Of a DNA stretch of 64,000 nucleotides, positions 11,532 through 22,778 are shown one piece after another. Origin of the DNA: Aspidapion aeneum (taxonomy: Eukaryota > Arthropoda > Insecta > Coleoptera > Brentidae); NCBI GenBank assembly GCA_963576565.1, contig OY755042.1:97148185-97212184 (forward strand), written 5' to 3'. The position numbers were made by a program, and so were the translations under genes. Each line of letters begins with the position of its first letter. The first letter of the stretch is position 1. Below the pieces are notes generated by a model. That model was not told where the DNA came from, searched no databases, and was given only the letters and a program-made list of their open reading frames with translations.

Positions 11532-12657
11532 TTTAGCGGTCTACCATGTTTCCGTAGGTCTGTATACACATCAGACACGAAATCTGTTTATTAGATGTCT
11601 GTGTTTATCCCTTGTTGCTTTACGAGGATATGCATTCCAGATGCATATATGCCGCCATGCCAGATCGAGGTTACAAGGATCGTACTTGACTTTGTCTAAG
11701 ACGTACACAACAACGTATGCCTACTAACTTTAATGCTTACTATTAAGATTATAAGGAGCTCTAATGCATATTAATGGCTTTACACAGCGAATTATAGACA
11801 GAAAACAATTTATAAACAATACAAATGGCATCGTTTGAAACACAGATTACCAAGAAATCCAACTGACCATACCGACTTCATATTTTAGTTTTACGCAAAC
11901 AGCAGCAACTTGTGGGCGACCCCAAAAACTTGTTTATGAGGTTGATAAAATAGACAGGCTTAAACTTTTTCTCTCTTTTTATCCCCCCTTTATATCCAAT
12001 GGCGGGAGATTTAAAATTTTTTGAAGGCGGGAAATTTGAATTTTTGGCATTTGAATGGTTCGTTTGAGAAAATTGAAAGGCTGATCGCCACTGATTTGTC
12101 TGTTCGTCAAAGTCTCGTACTTTTAAAATAGTTAAACATGACATGAAATCTTGTCAGATGGTACAATATAAACTATATAATATAATATAGTTTCATCTCA
12201 TATAAATTCAAATTAACTTTAGAAAAAAAGAAAAACCACAAAAAATTTGTAACGAAATGTCATTTTTTAGAAATTTAGTCGGTGCAGTCGTAGGATTTCT
12301 GTTAAAAATAGTCTCAAATTGTAGTACCACCCCTGAGGGGTGGTTTAAAGTTTGAAAAACAATAGAAATATGATTGATAAACAAAGTTATATAGAAAAAT
12401 TTTTCAAGCTAAATAATACATAAATAACTTAAAACTATATCTGTAGATGCATTACCGTATTAAAAACGTATTAATATTTAAATATTGTCAAAACCACAAG
12501 ATAACACATCCACCAAAATAATTAAACATCGGTTTAATCATCGCTAACTTGTCTAAAAAATTAACATGTAAAATATAGCGTACAGCTAACACTGACTTAC
12601 ACCATTTTTCAAATACCAAATTGCAAATAATGCAAGGACCTAAAACCATAAAAAGTG
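11532..12657. other. Unassigned DNA
   Basis: No gene seen. A short perfect palindrome ACCACCCCTGAGGGGTGGT lies at about 12323-12341. The minus-strand open frame at 11878-12144 has no recognisable domain and is treated as chance. Confidence 0.4.
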
Positions 12658-12713
12658 AAATTAAAGAAAGAAAAATCAGAAAAAAGTTCTTCTGATTTTT
12701 CTTTCTTTAATTT
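12658..12713. repeat. Perfect 24-bp-arm hairpin
   Basis: Arm AAATTAAAGAAAGAAAAATC continues through AGAA (12658-12681). Its exact complement is at 12690-12713, separated by only 8 bases. The absence of mismatches contrasts with the diverged palindromes elsewhere in the window. Confidence 0.85.
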
Positions 12714-13709
12714 TACTTGTTGTTTACACCATTTTTATTTGACATCTCCTAGTCACGTTTGGAGGTTTAAATATGGCTACCATTTTTAAACCAAAATATT
12801 ATATTCTTTTTATTTATTTCTAACCTTTGTGTAGAAATAATGTCTTTGTTACAAGGATAAAAGATTACCCATATCGCAAGATATTTATGTACAATTTATA
12901 TATATAATATAGTAAAAACTATTGCATTCACGGGAAAAATAAGTTAAACCTTCAACCAAAATCTAGACTTGTAGACCCATGATTGTAGCACTTAGCACTG
13001 TAGACCCTAAATACTGGTGTTAATGTTTTGTTTTATTAATAACTTTTAATTAAAAATACATGAAGTTTTGCATTAGTCAAAGCTAATTGTTATATGTATT
13101 TACTAAACCTTAAATCGTAACAGACTACCTATTATAATTAATTTATAAATGGCAAAGATTGAAACCAACTTGTATTTGTACTTATTTTCATTCGGAACGT
13201 GTGACTTTTAGTTTTTAGTTAGATTTCGGTTATGTAGTGATGCATGGGAGTATCGATAATTAATGACTACATAACCAAAAGTAAAGCGAAAATAGAGTGC
13301 GCTTTTAATAATATAAAATCTTTTAAATCGAGATAACGGTTGTTTCAATTTGAGAAAATGAATGTCTTGTTTGTAAAAGTTCCTATTGTTTTTTTTTTCT
13401 TGAATCATAAAAATATATCTTTCTAATTGAAAAAATAATAGTTTTTATTTAAGAGGAGGAATGTCTTGTTGAAAAGATCAAAAAAATTAGTATTTCTTCA
13501 ATATAGTTTATTATTATTTTTAGTTTGAGTAATTGTTTGATAAATATTAAGAATGATTTTTCTTCAGGAATAAATTCAAGAAAACTAAACACTTGGCTTG
13601 ATTTAAAAAACAGTTTTTATTTTGAAATACTGACTCTCTTTTCAAAACTAGATATCAAGAAGAGATAGAAGATAATAGTATCGAGAAAATACGTTTTCCG
13701 GATTTGATG
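12714..13709. other. AT-rich unassigned DNA
   Basis: No gene or obvious repeat. The minus frame at 13208-13408 is lysine/phenylalanine-rich without a domain. Confidence 0.4.
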
Positions 13710-13711
13710 TA

Positions 13712-14626
13712 CCGGGTGGGCCAAAAAAAAACCGGACAATTTCTTTTTCATTATAACTTTTGAATTATACTATCAATTTTAATGGGACAAACTACACTTT
13801 TTGAAGAATTACTTAGAGTTTTGACTAAATATATTTTTTTTCCGCCATCTCGAAATCCAAGACAGCGAACGAAATTAAATTGTACCCTTTAAAGATGCTC
13901 GTTTATTCTTGTATTGCGAACATTTTTTAATTATTTTTTTAAATTACTAAAAAAGCCGCGTTCTTGCCATGCACAACAAGGTACAAGTCACTAAAATCGA
14001 TATAGTGGTTTTAAAAAAAATATTTTTGTTTCAACCATTGTTTTGCATATTATGCGATTGCCTTGCCAATCATGTATGCATTTATCTCCTTTAAAATGAC
14101 GTGTTTATTCTTATTTTCCGAAAATGTTTTAGTTTTTTCTTAAATTTATAAAAACACACGAGTTATTACCTAAAAAATACTAAGAAATAATATTTTGTTT
14201 TTTTAATAATTAAAAAAAATAATTAAATTATGTTTGCAACACAAAAATAAACGAGCATCTTTGAAGGGTTCAATTTAATTCGTCCGCCATCTTGGATTTT
14301 AAGATTGCGGACAAAAATACAGTCGAACCTCTCTAACTCGAACCTCTATAACTCGAACCCCTCTATAACTCGAACCTTTTAAGAGGTCCCTGCACTTTTT
14401 ACATGTATTTTAACCTGTGTAACTCGAGTTTCTATAACTCGAACTCTCCATAACTCGAACTGTTTTGGTTGTCCCTTCAGGTTCGAGTTATAGAGGTTCG
14501 ACTGTATATATTTACTCAAAATTCTGATAAATTCTCTGCCAAGTGCAAGTTGTCCCAATAAAATCGATTGAATAGTTTAAAAGTTATAATTAAAAAAAAT
14601 TGTCCGGTTTTTTTTGGCCCACCCGC
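13712..14626. mobile_element. TA-flanked MITE, family M4 (copy 1)
   Basis: Left end CCGGGTGGGCCAAAAAAAAA, then CCGGACAATTT; the right end is the inverted form ending TTGGCCCACCCGC. The arms extend about 60-70 bp, through ATAACTTTTGAATTATACxATC. TA flanks both sides. The interior repeats phrases such as GCCATCTTGGATTTT. Copy 2 is at 59332-60407. A pogo MITE is nested at 14320-14504. Confidence 0.8.
14320..14504. mobile_element. Pogo/Tigger-type MITE nested in M4
   Basis: Left end CAGTCGAACCTCTCTAACTC, right end GAGTTATAGAGGTTCGACTG. TA duplication at 14318-14319 and 14505-14506. The element is built of repeated TATAACTCGAACC motifs. At 185 bp it has no coding capacity. Confidence 0.85.
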
Positions 14627-15930
14627 TATATATTTTTTCTTTTTTTGGTGTAAATCTTTTCTGCTTTAAATAAATAATTTAATAAAAATTAAAACATGAA
14701 ATAAATATTTAACAAAATTAAAACTTTTGTAAAGCCTCTCGTAGCTTGAAAATGGCTTGAGTATACCTAAAAATTTAAAAAGGCTCTCGGTTTCGGTCTA
14801 GAAGCAAATCATATAACTTTTTGGCAACAGACCTTTTCCCCTAATTCGACCCCGATGAATCTGAATATCCCTGTTGCCAACTCGAAATATCGACAGGGAC
14901 GGAGAAAATCCCCTCCAAACCTCCAAAAACCCATTTTTTTTCAGTTTTATTCAATTTTCTCGAAAATCGTACCTTTTATCGTAAATTAAAAGGAACAGTT
15001 TTTTGTGAAGAATAAAATTTCCTTTTATTACAACGATGTATTGGTCGATAAAGTTAGGAAAAGAAATTAGCTTTTTATTATAGGTTTTATAAAATTTCCT
15101 TAAAAACTACACTGCTGGGGAAAAAATGAGTCCTATACTTTATTTGTTTATTACTGCTGGGGCGTATTTATATAAATAAATTTTGAAAAATAATCAAAAT
15201 AAGCAATTTCTGTATAACATTTTATGATTTTTTTAACAAAACTCAGCTTCTTAGGTAAAAAATTGATTTTTCTTGCCTTCTTTCATCCCACTGACCTTAG
15301 TTTTTTTTAAAAATTGACAAAAATCTCTTTTTTTTGCTAATATATTATATATTTTTTCATATTAAGCTTAGTTTCTGAGAAAATTAGATAAAACGTTCAA
15401 CAAAAATGGTTTAATTTCTGTTTTTTTTTTAATTTGATTTAATTTACAAATGCCCCTAAAGTTCTAATTATAAAACCAATGCGATCATGTTATACATCAT
15501 TTTAAAGGAAATTTTATGGACTAATAAAATATAACACATGATTTTCTGTTGACATTAGGTTTTAAAAATTCGAATAAATCTTGAGAAAAACATGGGTATT
15601 TTTTCAACTTTTTTAAATTACTTCAATTAACGGACGCCGCTGGAGAGTTTGTTATTAGTCTGGCCATATTGAATTATATCTTGTTAGAAAGGGAATTTTA
15701 TTGTCTACAATAAAGTGTAATATACATTTTTCTCTTAGAAGGTTAGTTTTTAAGATAATTTAAAAAAACCTCAGATTTTAGGGAGTCTGGGGAGAATTTA
15801 AGAGGTTTTGCAACAAATTAAAAAAAACTAATATGATATTATTTATTAGTTATATAAATATATATTTTAAATGTACACCTGTGTCAATTTGGAGTGTAAA
15901 TTGACCATTTGCCAAAAAGTAATATAAAAT
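14627..15930. other. AT-rich unassigned DNA
   Basis: About 1.3 kb without coding signal, tandem array or strong palindrome. Confidence 0.4.
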
Positions 15931-16011
15931 AAACGTGAATTTTAGTATCCGTGAATTTAAAAATTAAACATTGTTTGATATTTAAATTCACGGGTACTAA
16001 AATTCACGTTT
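15931..16011. repeat. Palindrome at edge of family Y copy 1
   Basis: AAACGTGAATTTTAGTATCC and its reverse complement (GGGTACTAAAATTCACGTTT) flank a loop of about 20 bases. The arms, about 30 bp, contain CGTGAATTTAAA. The comparable position of family Y copy 2 (20656-20836) has a longer palindrome using the same TTTAAATTCACGGG ending. Confidence 0.7.
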
Positions 16012-16329
16012 GTTATTAGTATTATGGTCTGATGGTGGGTAAAAACGCTAATCAGGGTTGCTCTGGCCTGAAAGACAGATGTGCTGTCGCAGGTCACGGA
16101 TGGTTTCTTTTTCTTTGCAATCGATCTTTTTATCGATCGATATACGAGGATGGGGTGAAAAGTTTCCGGCCTAGCCTATAGCAGGCCCGATTTGCTTTCC
16201 TGTTTCAACCTGTTTATGTAGCCTTGCTTGTGATCAGTATACGATCGAAGTTTAAAGTAAGTGCGTCAAGTAGTTTGTGTCCTGCTTATTTTGAAAGTTT
16301 ATACAGTGTGTCAAGTTATCGCCGACGGA

Positions 16330-17470
16330 AATAAAAGCTGAACTAGATGCTACACTAGAAGAATCTGCTCCTTCCTATACCACAGTTAAAACCTGGGCAT
16401 CTGACTTTAAACGTGCTCGTACTAGCACTGATGATGCTCCGCGTTCTGGCAGGCCAAAAACGGCAACTTGTGAAGAAATGGTGCAAACCACTCACAAACT
16501 AATTCTAAAAGATCGCAGATTAAGACTGGAAGAGGTAGCTGAGGCTGTGGGCATATCAAAAGAGCGAGTTCGCCATATTTTATGTGAAGTTTTAGGTATG
16601 AGAAAGCTATCCGCCCGATGGGTGCCGCTTTTGCTCACGCCAGATCAGAAGCTCGTGCGTCTAACCATTTCAGAGGAGAATTTGGCACTGTTTAGACGTG
16701 ATTCAGGGGATTTTTGCCGTAGATTTATTATGGTTGATGAAACATGGGTCCATCATTATACCCCTGAAACTAAGCAACAGTTCAAACAATAGACGGCAAA
16801 GGACGAACCAGTTCCAAAGAAGGCAAAGGCAGTGCCGTCTGCTGGAAAGTTTATGGCAACGGTCTCTTGGGACTCTAACCCCTGATTTATAAGTTGCCGT
16901 TCACGGTTGACGTTCACGGTTCACAGTTCGTAGACGGATTTGAGCATTTATAGGTTGCCGTTTTCCGTTCGCAACCGTTCGGTAATCATAACCTAAAAAA
17001 ATGGTTTTTTTTATAGTTTTTTGTTTAAAATGGAGCCTCTAACCTTTTCTGACTAAGCTTTTGTCATAAACAAAAAAAAATAAAAGGAAAATACAAAAAT
17101 AAATCAACTAAATGTGACGTATGTGGCCGACTACGAATCTCTAACGGCGAAAGATAAAGATGAATTATCTCCAACTTTCAGGACAATGCACCTTGCCACA
17201 AGTCCGCTCTTGTAATGGCTAAAATCCATCAGGTAGGCTTTGAACTGTTAAACCCCACCTTATTCGCCAGAGCTAGCCCCGTCAGACTTTTATTTGTTTC
17301 CGAACCTAAAAAAATTTCTTGTTGGAAAATTTTTTTCCTCTAGATTTGGAAGTCATTGCAGCTGCAAATGCCGAGTTGGATAAATCGGACTTCAGTGATG
17401 GCATCAAGTCAGTTTAACATCGTTGGGCCAAATGTATTACCCTACAAGGGGACTATGTAGAAAAATAAAT
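16330..17470 (+). pseudogene. Mariner transposase pseudogene
   Basis: Reading starts near AEIKAELDA (about 16330), passes the helix-turn-helix region (SYTTVKTWASDFKR, SGRPKTATCEE, VAEAVGISKERVRHILCE) and reaches the first catalytic aspartate in VDETWVHHYTPETKQQ (about 16730-16780). A stop follows at FKQ*, where the family has a tryptophan. Homology continues through PKKAKAVPSAGKFMATVSWDS to about 16877. Sequence 16885-17180 is unrelated to mariner. Homology then resumes with DNAPCHKSALVMAKIH (about 17183) in shifting frames to the expected C-terminal VEK and stop. Not functional. Confidence 0.9.
16885..17180. other. Foreign segment inside mariner
   Basis: Replaces roughly the part of the transposase gene around the second catalytic aspartate. 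It contains several near-repeats of GTTGCCGTTCACGGTT. Ends are not clear enough to call a nested transposon; deletion plus fill-in during failed repair is an alternative. Confidence 0.4.
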
Positions 17471-17790
17471 TATTATTTAGCCACTATGGTGTTGCGTTTT
17501 ATGTTAGGCCGGAAACTTTTCATCCCATTCTCGTATATAGCAGTTTATACTCGCCTGCTCTTGTTCTAGTTTCTCTCGTATCTCGGTAGATGGCGCTTCT
17601 TGCGAGAGTTTTCTCACTATAGACATAGGATCAAAAACAAAACGGTCTTATTAACTTCGCAAGGGTTACAGTCGAAACAGTTAACTGTTAACACTTATTA
17701 GGAGTACATTAGATCTTGCACCCCCGTGATGTTAAGATTTCGAGCCACCCACGGAAAAATATGAAGGAAACAAAAGAAAACCCTTTTGAT

Positions 17791-19440
17791 TATATAAAAT
17801 GCTTCTAGAAAGTGGATTTTCCGAAATCTTGCCTTAACTATAATGCCATTGAATAGAAACTAAACTGTGGTAATGCAGTGCCATAAGTGGTCAGAAAAAA
17901 TCAGAAAACCGACGCGACCCAGACACTAAAAAGAAAGGGAAATAAAAGAATGGCTGTATAATTTGACTGGGTAATTACTTCACTGCAAGTGCAACTTGCA
18001 AGTGTATGTACCGAGCAAAGGAGTGTAACGACCTGTAAAAAGAAAAAGTCGTAAAAGCAAAAAAAAAGGATCAAAGCCACAAGGTCTTTACTTTCTGTGT
18101 TTTGGTTCCGACCTACACCAACGAAATATGAAGTGCATATAAAATGAGTAATAAAGTTCTGCAAGTGCACTTTTACCGTTATGCTCAGTGGCAGCTGCTG
18201 ACGTTATAAATGGGGGAGGGGCAGAAATTTAAATTACATGAAAAATGAGATAAAAAAAACTTACTGAAACAATTTTATTTTAGTATTTTCCAAACATGCA
18301 GCTACTTGGTGTAGTTTTTAGTTTATTTGTTTATAGATAAAGTCCATTCGCCTTTCTTTTTTATGGCCCCCTAGAGCAACCGTGATAAGGATCTCCTTGC
18401 GAGTGCGCATAATCGTAAAAAAAATAAAAAATAAAAACCTCAAAAATCCCATAGAATTTTAAACAGTCTATTAACCTATTATGTATATGTCTAATTTTTG
18501 TTACATTTTTAGTATGTTCGGTGATGTTTTGCCTATAGGCACTATTCAATTGGCACCTAATATCAGTCTTGCCTAGCATAGAAAATTCTATGTGGTTATT
18601 TAAATGAATACCACTTACTTTGTGTCTTTAACTTTTCACTAAAGTGCTTGATATCACACATTCCCTTTGCTCGCAGGATCACTTCGTGGATTGTTCATAA
18701 CAAGACAAATAAAGCAAAAAAAGCATTTCTTTTTTCACAATACCGCACAACCAGTTTTGAGCTTCGTATAATTTTTTATTAAATTTGCTATTATAAGTTT
18801 TTACACACCCCTCGGCATTACTTACACTAAAATTTTAATTAATTTTTAGGTCCGGTCTATGTGGCCCTAAAGATTTTATTTGTAATCGAAGTTCATATGT
18901 CCACGTATCTAAATTTTCACAGTTAATTATGTAATCGACGGTATTTATTTCCACTTTATAAACAAACGATAACGAAAACAAACAATGACACGCGACCGGC
19001 AAGACTTTTTACTACTGACAAACCCCAAATCAAAACAAATTCATACGTCTTCACTAAGGATAGAACCGGCAACACTAGAAAGGGCAACGAACGCTTAGGC
19101 ACGATGATGATGGCCGACGTCAACTAAAACAAACATTCCTCCCGCCCCCGCGCGAGAACAGCCACCAATACACCGCTGAAAAGCGGGTGAAATTGAAACC
19201 TTGCCCTGCGCGGCGCTGCCTGCTTGTAATTATTTACGTTCAAAAAGTTCATCCAATTAATCGCTTGTTGTTAACCACAGAAAATAAAAAGAACTAGACA
19301 ATCATGTTGTAAGGGAAGATTGAACTTTTTTTTTTAAATAAATCAATTAAAAAGACTGTTTGACGTCTCGTTTTGGGAGGGCACTGCCCCGTAGCCCTCC
19401 CTGTAGCAGCCGACACTGGTTATGCTCACATACTTATATA
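17791..19440. other. Unassigned DNA with a CpG-richer patch
   Basis: No gene recognised. The open frames (17901-18170 and 18361-18579, minus) show no domain. Around 18990-19240 the sequence becomes much richer in GC and CpG (for example CCCGCCCCCGCGCGAGAAC). This could be a promoter or an old GC-rich transposon; nothing decides it. Confidence 0.35.
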
Positions 19441-19640
19441 CAGGGTGTTAATAAAGTATGTCGCCAAACTTCAAAGGATTATTCTTTTAGTGATTTAAAA
19501 AACAACTTTGCATAAACATGGGTCTACAAATGCTTAGTTTTCGGGATACAGGTTGTTAAAGTTTTAATTTTTTGTTTGTTTTTTCTTTATAACTCGTGCA
19601 ATTTTTGAGACGTTTAGCTCAAATCTCGAACGTGTATTAA
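19441..19640 (+). mobile_element. MITE left end, CAGGGTGTTAATAAAGTATG
   Basis: Begins CAGGGTGTTAATAAAGTATG just after TA, a typical insect Tc1/mariner-like MITE end. Homologous sequence appears to stop near 19640, where the ATCGA-rich palindrome begins. No matching right end was found, so the element is truncated or interrupted. Confidence 0.45.
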
Positions 19641-19647
19641 GCTACAT

Positions 19648-20455
19648 CGATCTGTAAAATTGTCGAAAATAATATAGTCGAAAATAATTTAAACGAATCG
19701 TAATTTCGTCAATCCGTAAAATGTCAAAATTCATATAGTCGAAAATTAAACGCACCAAACGCAATGGAGAAGAGACGCAAAATCATCGAAACGTAGTTTT
19801 GCCGAAACGCAAAATAATCCAACCGTATAAAAGTCGAAAATAAATGCAATATTTAGCAAAATTTCTTGTCTAAATTCTTTGAACTGGCGTTGACAGGTTA
19901 GGTTTGGATAGACACTTGGCAACACGGGGAGTTTTTTGCCGCGGCGTTATAGAATCGACGAGTTTCCGATTCGACTTTTTTACGGTTCGACCTTTTTACG
20001 TTACGACATAATTACTTTTCGATTATTTTGCGGCTCTTCTCCATTGCGTATCGCGCGTTTAATTTTCTACCATATTATTTTGGACATTTTTACGGATCGA
20101 TGAAATTACGATTCATTTATATTATTTTCAACTATATTATTTTCTAAAATTATATGGATCGAAAAAAATATGTTTCGATTCGACTTTTTTACGGTTCGGC
20201 CTTTTTGCAATTCAATTTTTTTACGGTTTGTCAACCCGTCTGCGAATCGTCTTAACTCCGTTTCGATGCTTTTACGTTTCGACATTTTTACGGATCGACA
20301 AAATTACGCTTTGTCTAAATTATTTTCGATTATATTATTGTCGACAATTTTACGGATCGACAGAACTACGTTTCGTTTAAATTAATTTCGTCTATTCAAT
20401 TTTCGAATTGTATTATTTTCAACCAAATTACGACTCGAAAAATTTTTTTTCGACA
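19648..20455. repeat. ATCGA-rich foldback repeat
   Basis: Left arm 19648 to about 19850 (ATCGATCTGTAAAATTGTCG, AAATAATATAGTCG, GCAATGGAGAAGAG). The right arm runs from about 20000 to 20160 in reverse complement, with the shared anchor CTCTTCTCCATTGCG. Further copies of the TTTACGGATCGA module extend to 20455 on one side only. The spacer of about 150 bp contains GGCAACACGGGGAG. All open frames here are by-products of the TTTTACG/TCGAC repeats. Confidence 0.65.
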
Positions 20456-20655
20456 TTTCTAAATAGCTCCAATTGAAATGGTGTTCTGTGTGCGGGTCAG
20501 ATTGATGCTTTAGGCACGGATCAGCTGGGGGTAACCTGTGCTTTAAGTCTAGGGAATAACTGTGCAATAAATAATAAAATATTGAACAAATGAATTATAA
20601 TAATTTTAATGAAAAGAATAAATAAATTTATTTAAGAATGTTAACATTTTTAACA

Positions 20656-20836
20656 CCCGTGAATTTAAAAAGTTTCGTGGCTAATCGGGTAAAAAGAAGT
20701 ATTTGTTGCTCTCATATTTTTCCGTGGGTAGATCTTGGACCCCCGTGAGGTTAAGCTTTCATGCTACCCACGGAAAAATATGATAGAAACAAATACTCCT
20801 TTTTACCAGATTAGCCACGAAACTTAAATTCACGGG
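20656..20836. repeat. Long near-perfect palindrome in family Y copy 2
   Basis: Arms of about 75 bp run from CCCGTGAATTTAAAAAGTTT through CTAATCGGGTAAAAAG to TTTTTCCGTGGGTAG, mirrored by CTACCCACGGAAAAATATGA back to TTAAATTCACGGG. The loop is about 30 bases (GATCTTGGACCCCCGTGAGG). One arm plus the loop recurs at 21228-21325. Confidence 0.8.
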
Positions 20837-21345
20837 TTCTAAATTTCACAATTGTTAGTATTGTTTGGCTTAAAAATTCCGCTGATTGACGCTGACGTGT
20901 CTAATGGCGGATAAAACGCAATAAGCATTGATCTGGCCTGAAAGGCAGAAGAGCTGTCGTAGGTCACGGATTAGTTTGTTTCTTTTTATTTGTAATCGAT
21001 CTTTTCATTGATCGATATGTATAGCAGTTTATTTTCGCCTGCTCTTGTTCTGGTTTCTCTCGTATCTCGGTAGATGGCGCTTCTTGCGAGAGTTTTCTCA
21101 CTATTTACATAGGCTTAGAGACAAAACCGTCTAATTAACTTCGCAACAGTGTCACATTGACCAAGCAGTGTTCTGAGGAGTCCCATAAGGACGAAACAAT
21201 TAACTGTCAACACATATTAGGTGTTCATTAGATCTTGGACCCCAGTGAGGTTAAGCTTTCAAGCTACCCACGGAAAAATATGAGAGAAACAAATACTCCT
21301 TTTTACCCGATTAGCCACGAAACTTGTTTGAATTTCTGTTCTGTC
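20836..21345 (+). mobile_element. Dispersed repeat family Y (copy 2), unfilled
   Basis: The cleanest of the family Y copies. It contains GATCGATATGTATAGCAGTT at the point where copy 1 has mariner, and CTCACTATTTACATAGG where the 29.7-kb copy has a hAT MITE. Runs through ACCAAGCAGTGTTCTGAGGA to the half-palindrome ending ATTAGCCACGAAACTTG. No reading frame. Confidence 0.65.
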
Positions 21346-21618
21346 TTTACATTTGAAAAGTGTTGTTAAATAAAAATTTTGAATCTTGAAGTTTGTTGCC
21401 TTTATTACAAAACGCCAATTCTTTCTTTGAAATGCTTAAGCACAAAATTTACACTTATTGTTGTGTCCGTTTGATAAAGTTCATATCTCTAGAAGCCATT
21501 AATAAGATTTATTTTCATTTAGCCGGGATTTGATTGTTCTATGCAACCATCTGGCGAATGTCAATTGAGAGTTTACGATTTAATGCGGGAGTTTGCTTGA
21601 TTAGAATTTGCATTTTTA

Positions 21619-21700
21619 CCTTCCTAGCCCGCGCAGAAATAGCTAGAGAATAAGTTGTTTTCGACGAAAAAAAATGTGTTATTTAGGTGTATTTGGACCA
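21619..21700 (+). mobile_element. Helentron-like family H2, terminal fragment
   Basis: Hairpin CCTTCCTAGCCCGCG...AGCTAGAGAA followed by GACGAAAAAAAATGTGTTAT. Same end as 45367-45860 and, inverted, 39113-39540. The microsatellite part is missing, so this is a short relic. Confidence 0.55.
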
Positions 21701-21850
21701 CGTACTTGTATACATCTGTTCTGGGAAAGGGCCTCTAAAAATGCGTGCCGGCATGTTCGATTTCAATTGAACCCAAACGTAGGACGAGGATTAATTCAGG
21801 CTACTGATAATGGGTGCTGTGCTCTCATCGCCATTTTTTTTGTAAGCTGA
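21700..21850 (+). mobile_element. Family X repeat fragment with related unfilled site
   Basis: Contains CTGGGAAAGGGCCT, GCGTGCCGGCATGTT, TCAATTGAACCCAAACGTAG and AGGCTACTGATAATGGG. The same phrases are split at 24.7-27.7 kb by a hAT insertion within GAACCAAA. This copy has no insertion there. From here to 22770 only unassigned AT-rich DNA is seen. Confidence 0.6.
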
Positions 21851-22778
21851 AAAACCTTGGACCTTGTCACTTTTGATTTTCATAATTTTTGGTCAAATTC
21901 TTTCCTAAGTAGTAGGAAGTAAAAATGCAAAATTTTAGATTTTTTAGCAGTCTAGTTTTTGAGCTATTAATTTTTTTAAATGCTTAATATCGTCCTTTTT
22001 AGCACTGACTTGATTTCTTTAAACCCTTGTTATTCATAAAGTCTTGGGTATATCGAGGTAAAAGTTGCTGTGTGATCTTATAGGTCTACAAGCTTAATTA
22101 TGGTTTGCCTAGTGGCATCCTTCTTGTAAAAAAAATGCAGGGGTCTCACCACAAAATTTATTTTTGATGCAGTTTAAAAACGGATATTTTATTTTGTTCA
22201 ATTTTTTTATATTTGTTTTCTAGACTATTTATTTACATGTCGGCCAAGTTTTATCATGGGATGACAATGATTTCCTATTTAAAAATTTATTTTTTTAAAT
22301 TGATGTTGCTCAAAATTCTTTTATTTTACCTTAAATATAACTATTTGACAATTCCTCTACTTTAATATTTTACCTATAAATTAGCCGTGACTGGAATTAT
22401 ACTATTTCAAAAGTTTTTAATCATTTTCACTTACTTATTTTGAGGCGTAAGTTAAGATTACACATCCACTCTGTCACATTTCTGGAATTTCTCACTATCG
22501 TGGGATGATTTTGGTCATCATAGGGGTTGCAACATTAAGTGGAAAATACCAACCAATTTTTTTTCGATTTTCAATCTACCATTTCGACTTCGGTAACTAC
22601 GTAAAATCAACTTAATTTCCAGAATGGATACGTCGCACAGCCAAACAGACTAAGAAAACACGCTACGAAACGACATGTTTACGCAACTTTTGTTTTTTAC
22701 AAAAAGTCATCAGTCAAAATAATACGCCACCTCTGATATTTAATTACATTACGGCCGATTTTGCTACTATTTTAAGAG

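Larger units (their letters stand above)
16143..17535 (+). mobile_element. Mariner element, degenerate
   Basis: Terminal inverted repeats of about 31-33 bp: the left begins TACGAGGATGGGGTGAAAAG and the reverse-complemented right TACGAGAATGGGATGAAAAG, both continuing into TTTCCGGCCTA. TA flanks both ends; the boundary is ambiguous by 2 bp. Family Y copy 2 carries the same locus without mariner (around 21020), an in-window empty site. Length is near the 1.3 kb usual for mariner, but about 0.3 kb of the interior is foreign and the gene is broken. Confidence 0.9.
15985..17790 (+). mobile_element. Dispersed repeat family Y (copy 1), split by mariner
   Basis: Outside the mariner insertion it matches 20836-21345. 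Shared phrases in order include AAATTCACGGG, GGCCTGAAAG, GTCACGGAT, AATCGATCTTTT, TAGCAGTTTAT, CGCCTGCTCTTGTTCT, TCTCGTATCTCGGTAGATGG and CTTCTTGCGAGAGTTTTCTC. It then runs through GATCTTGCACCCCCGTGA and CCCACGGAAAAATATGA. No reading frame. Class unknown. Further copies: 29720-30262 and, inverted, 62930-63060. Confidence 0.65.

Noticed and set aside
11878..12144. 88-aa minus frame with a CCCLRKTK end
   Set aside because: No domain, no splice or poly-A context, and AT-rich composition expected by chance.
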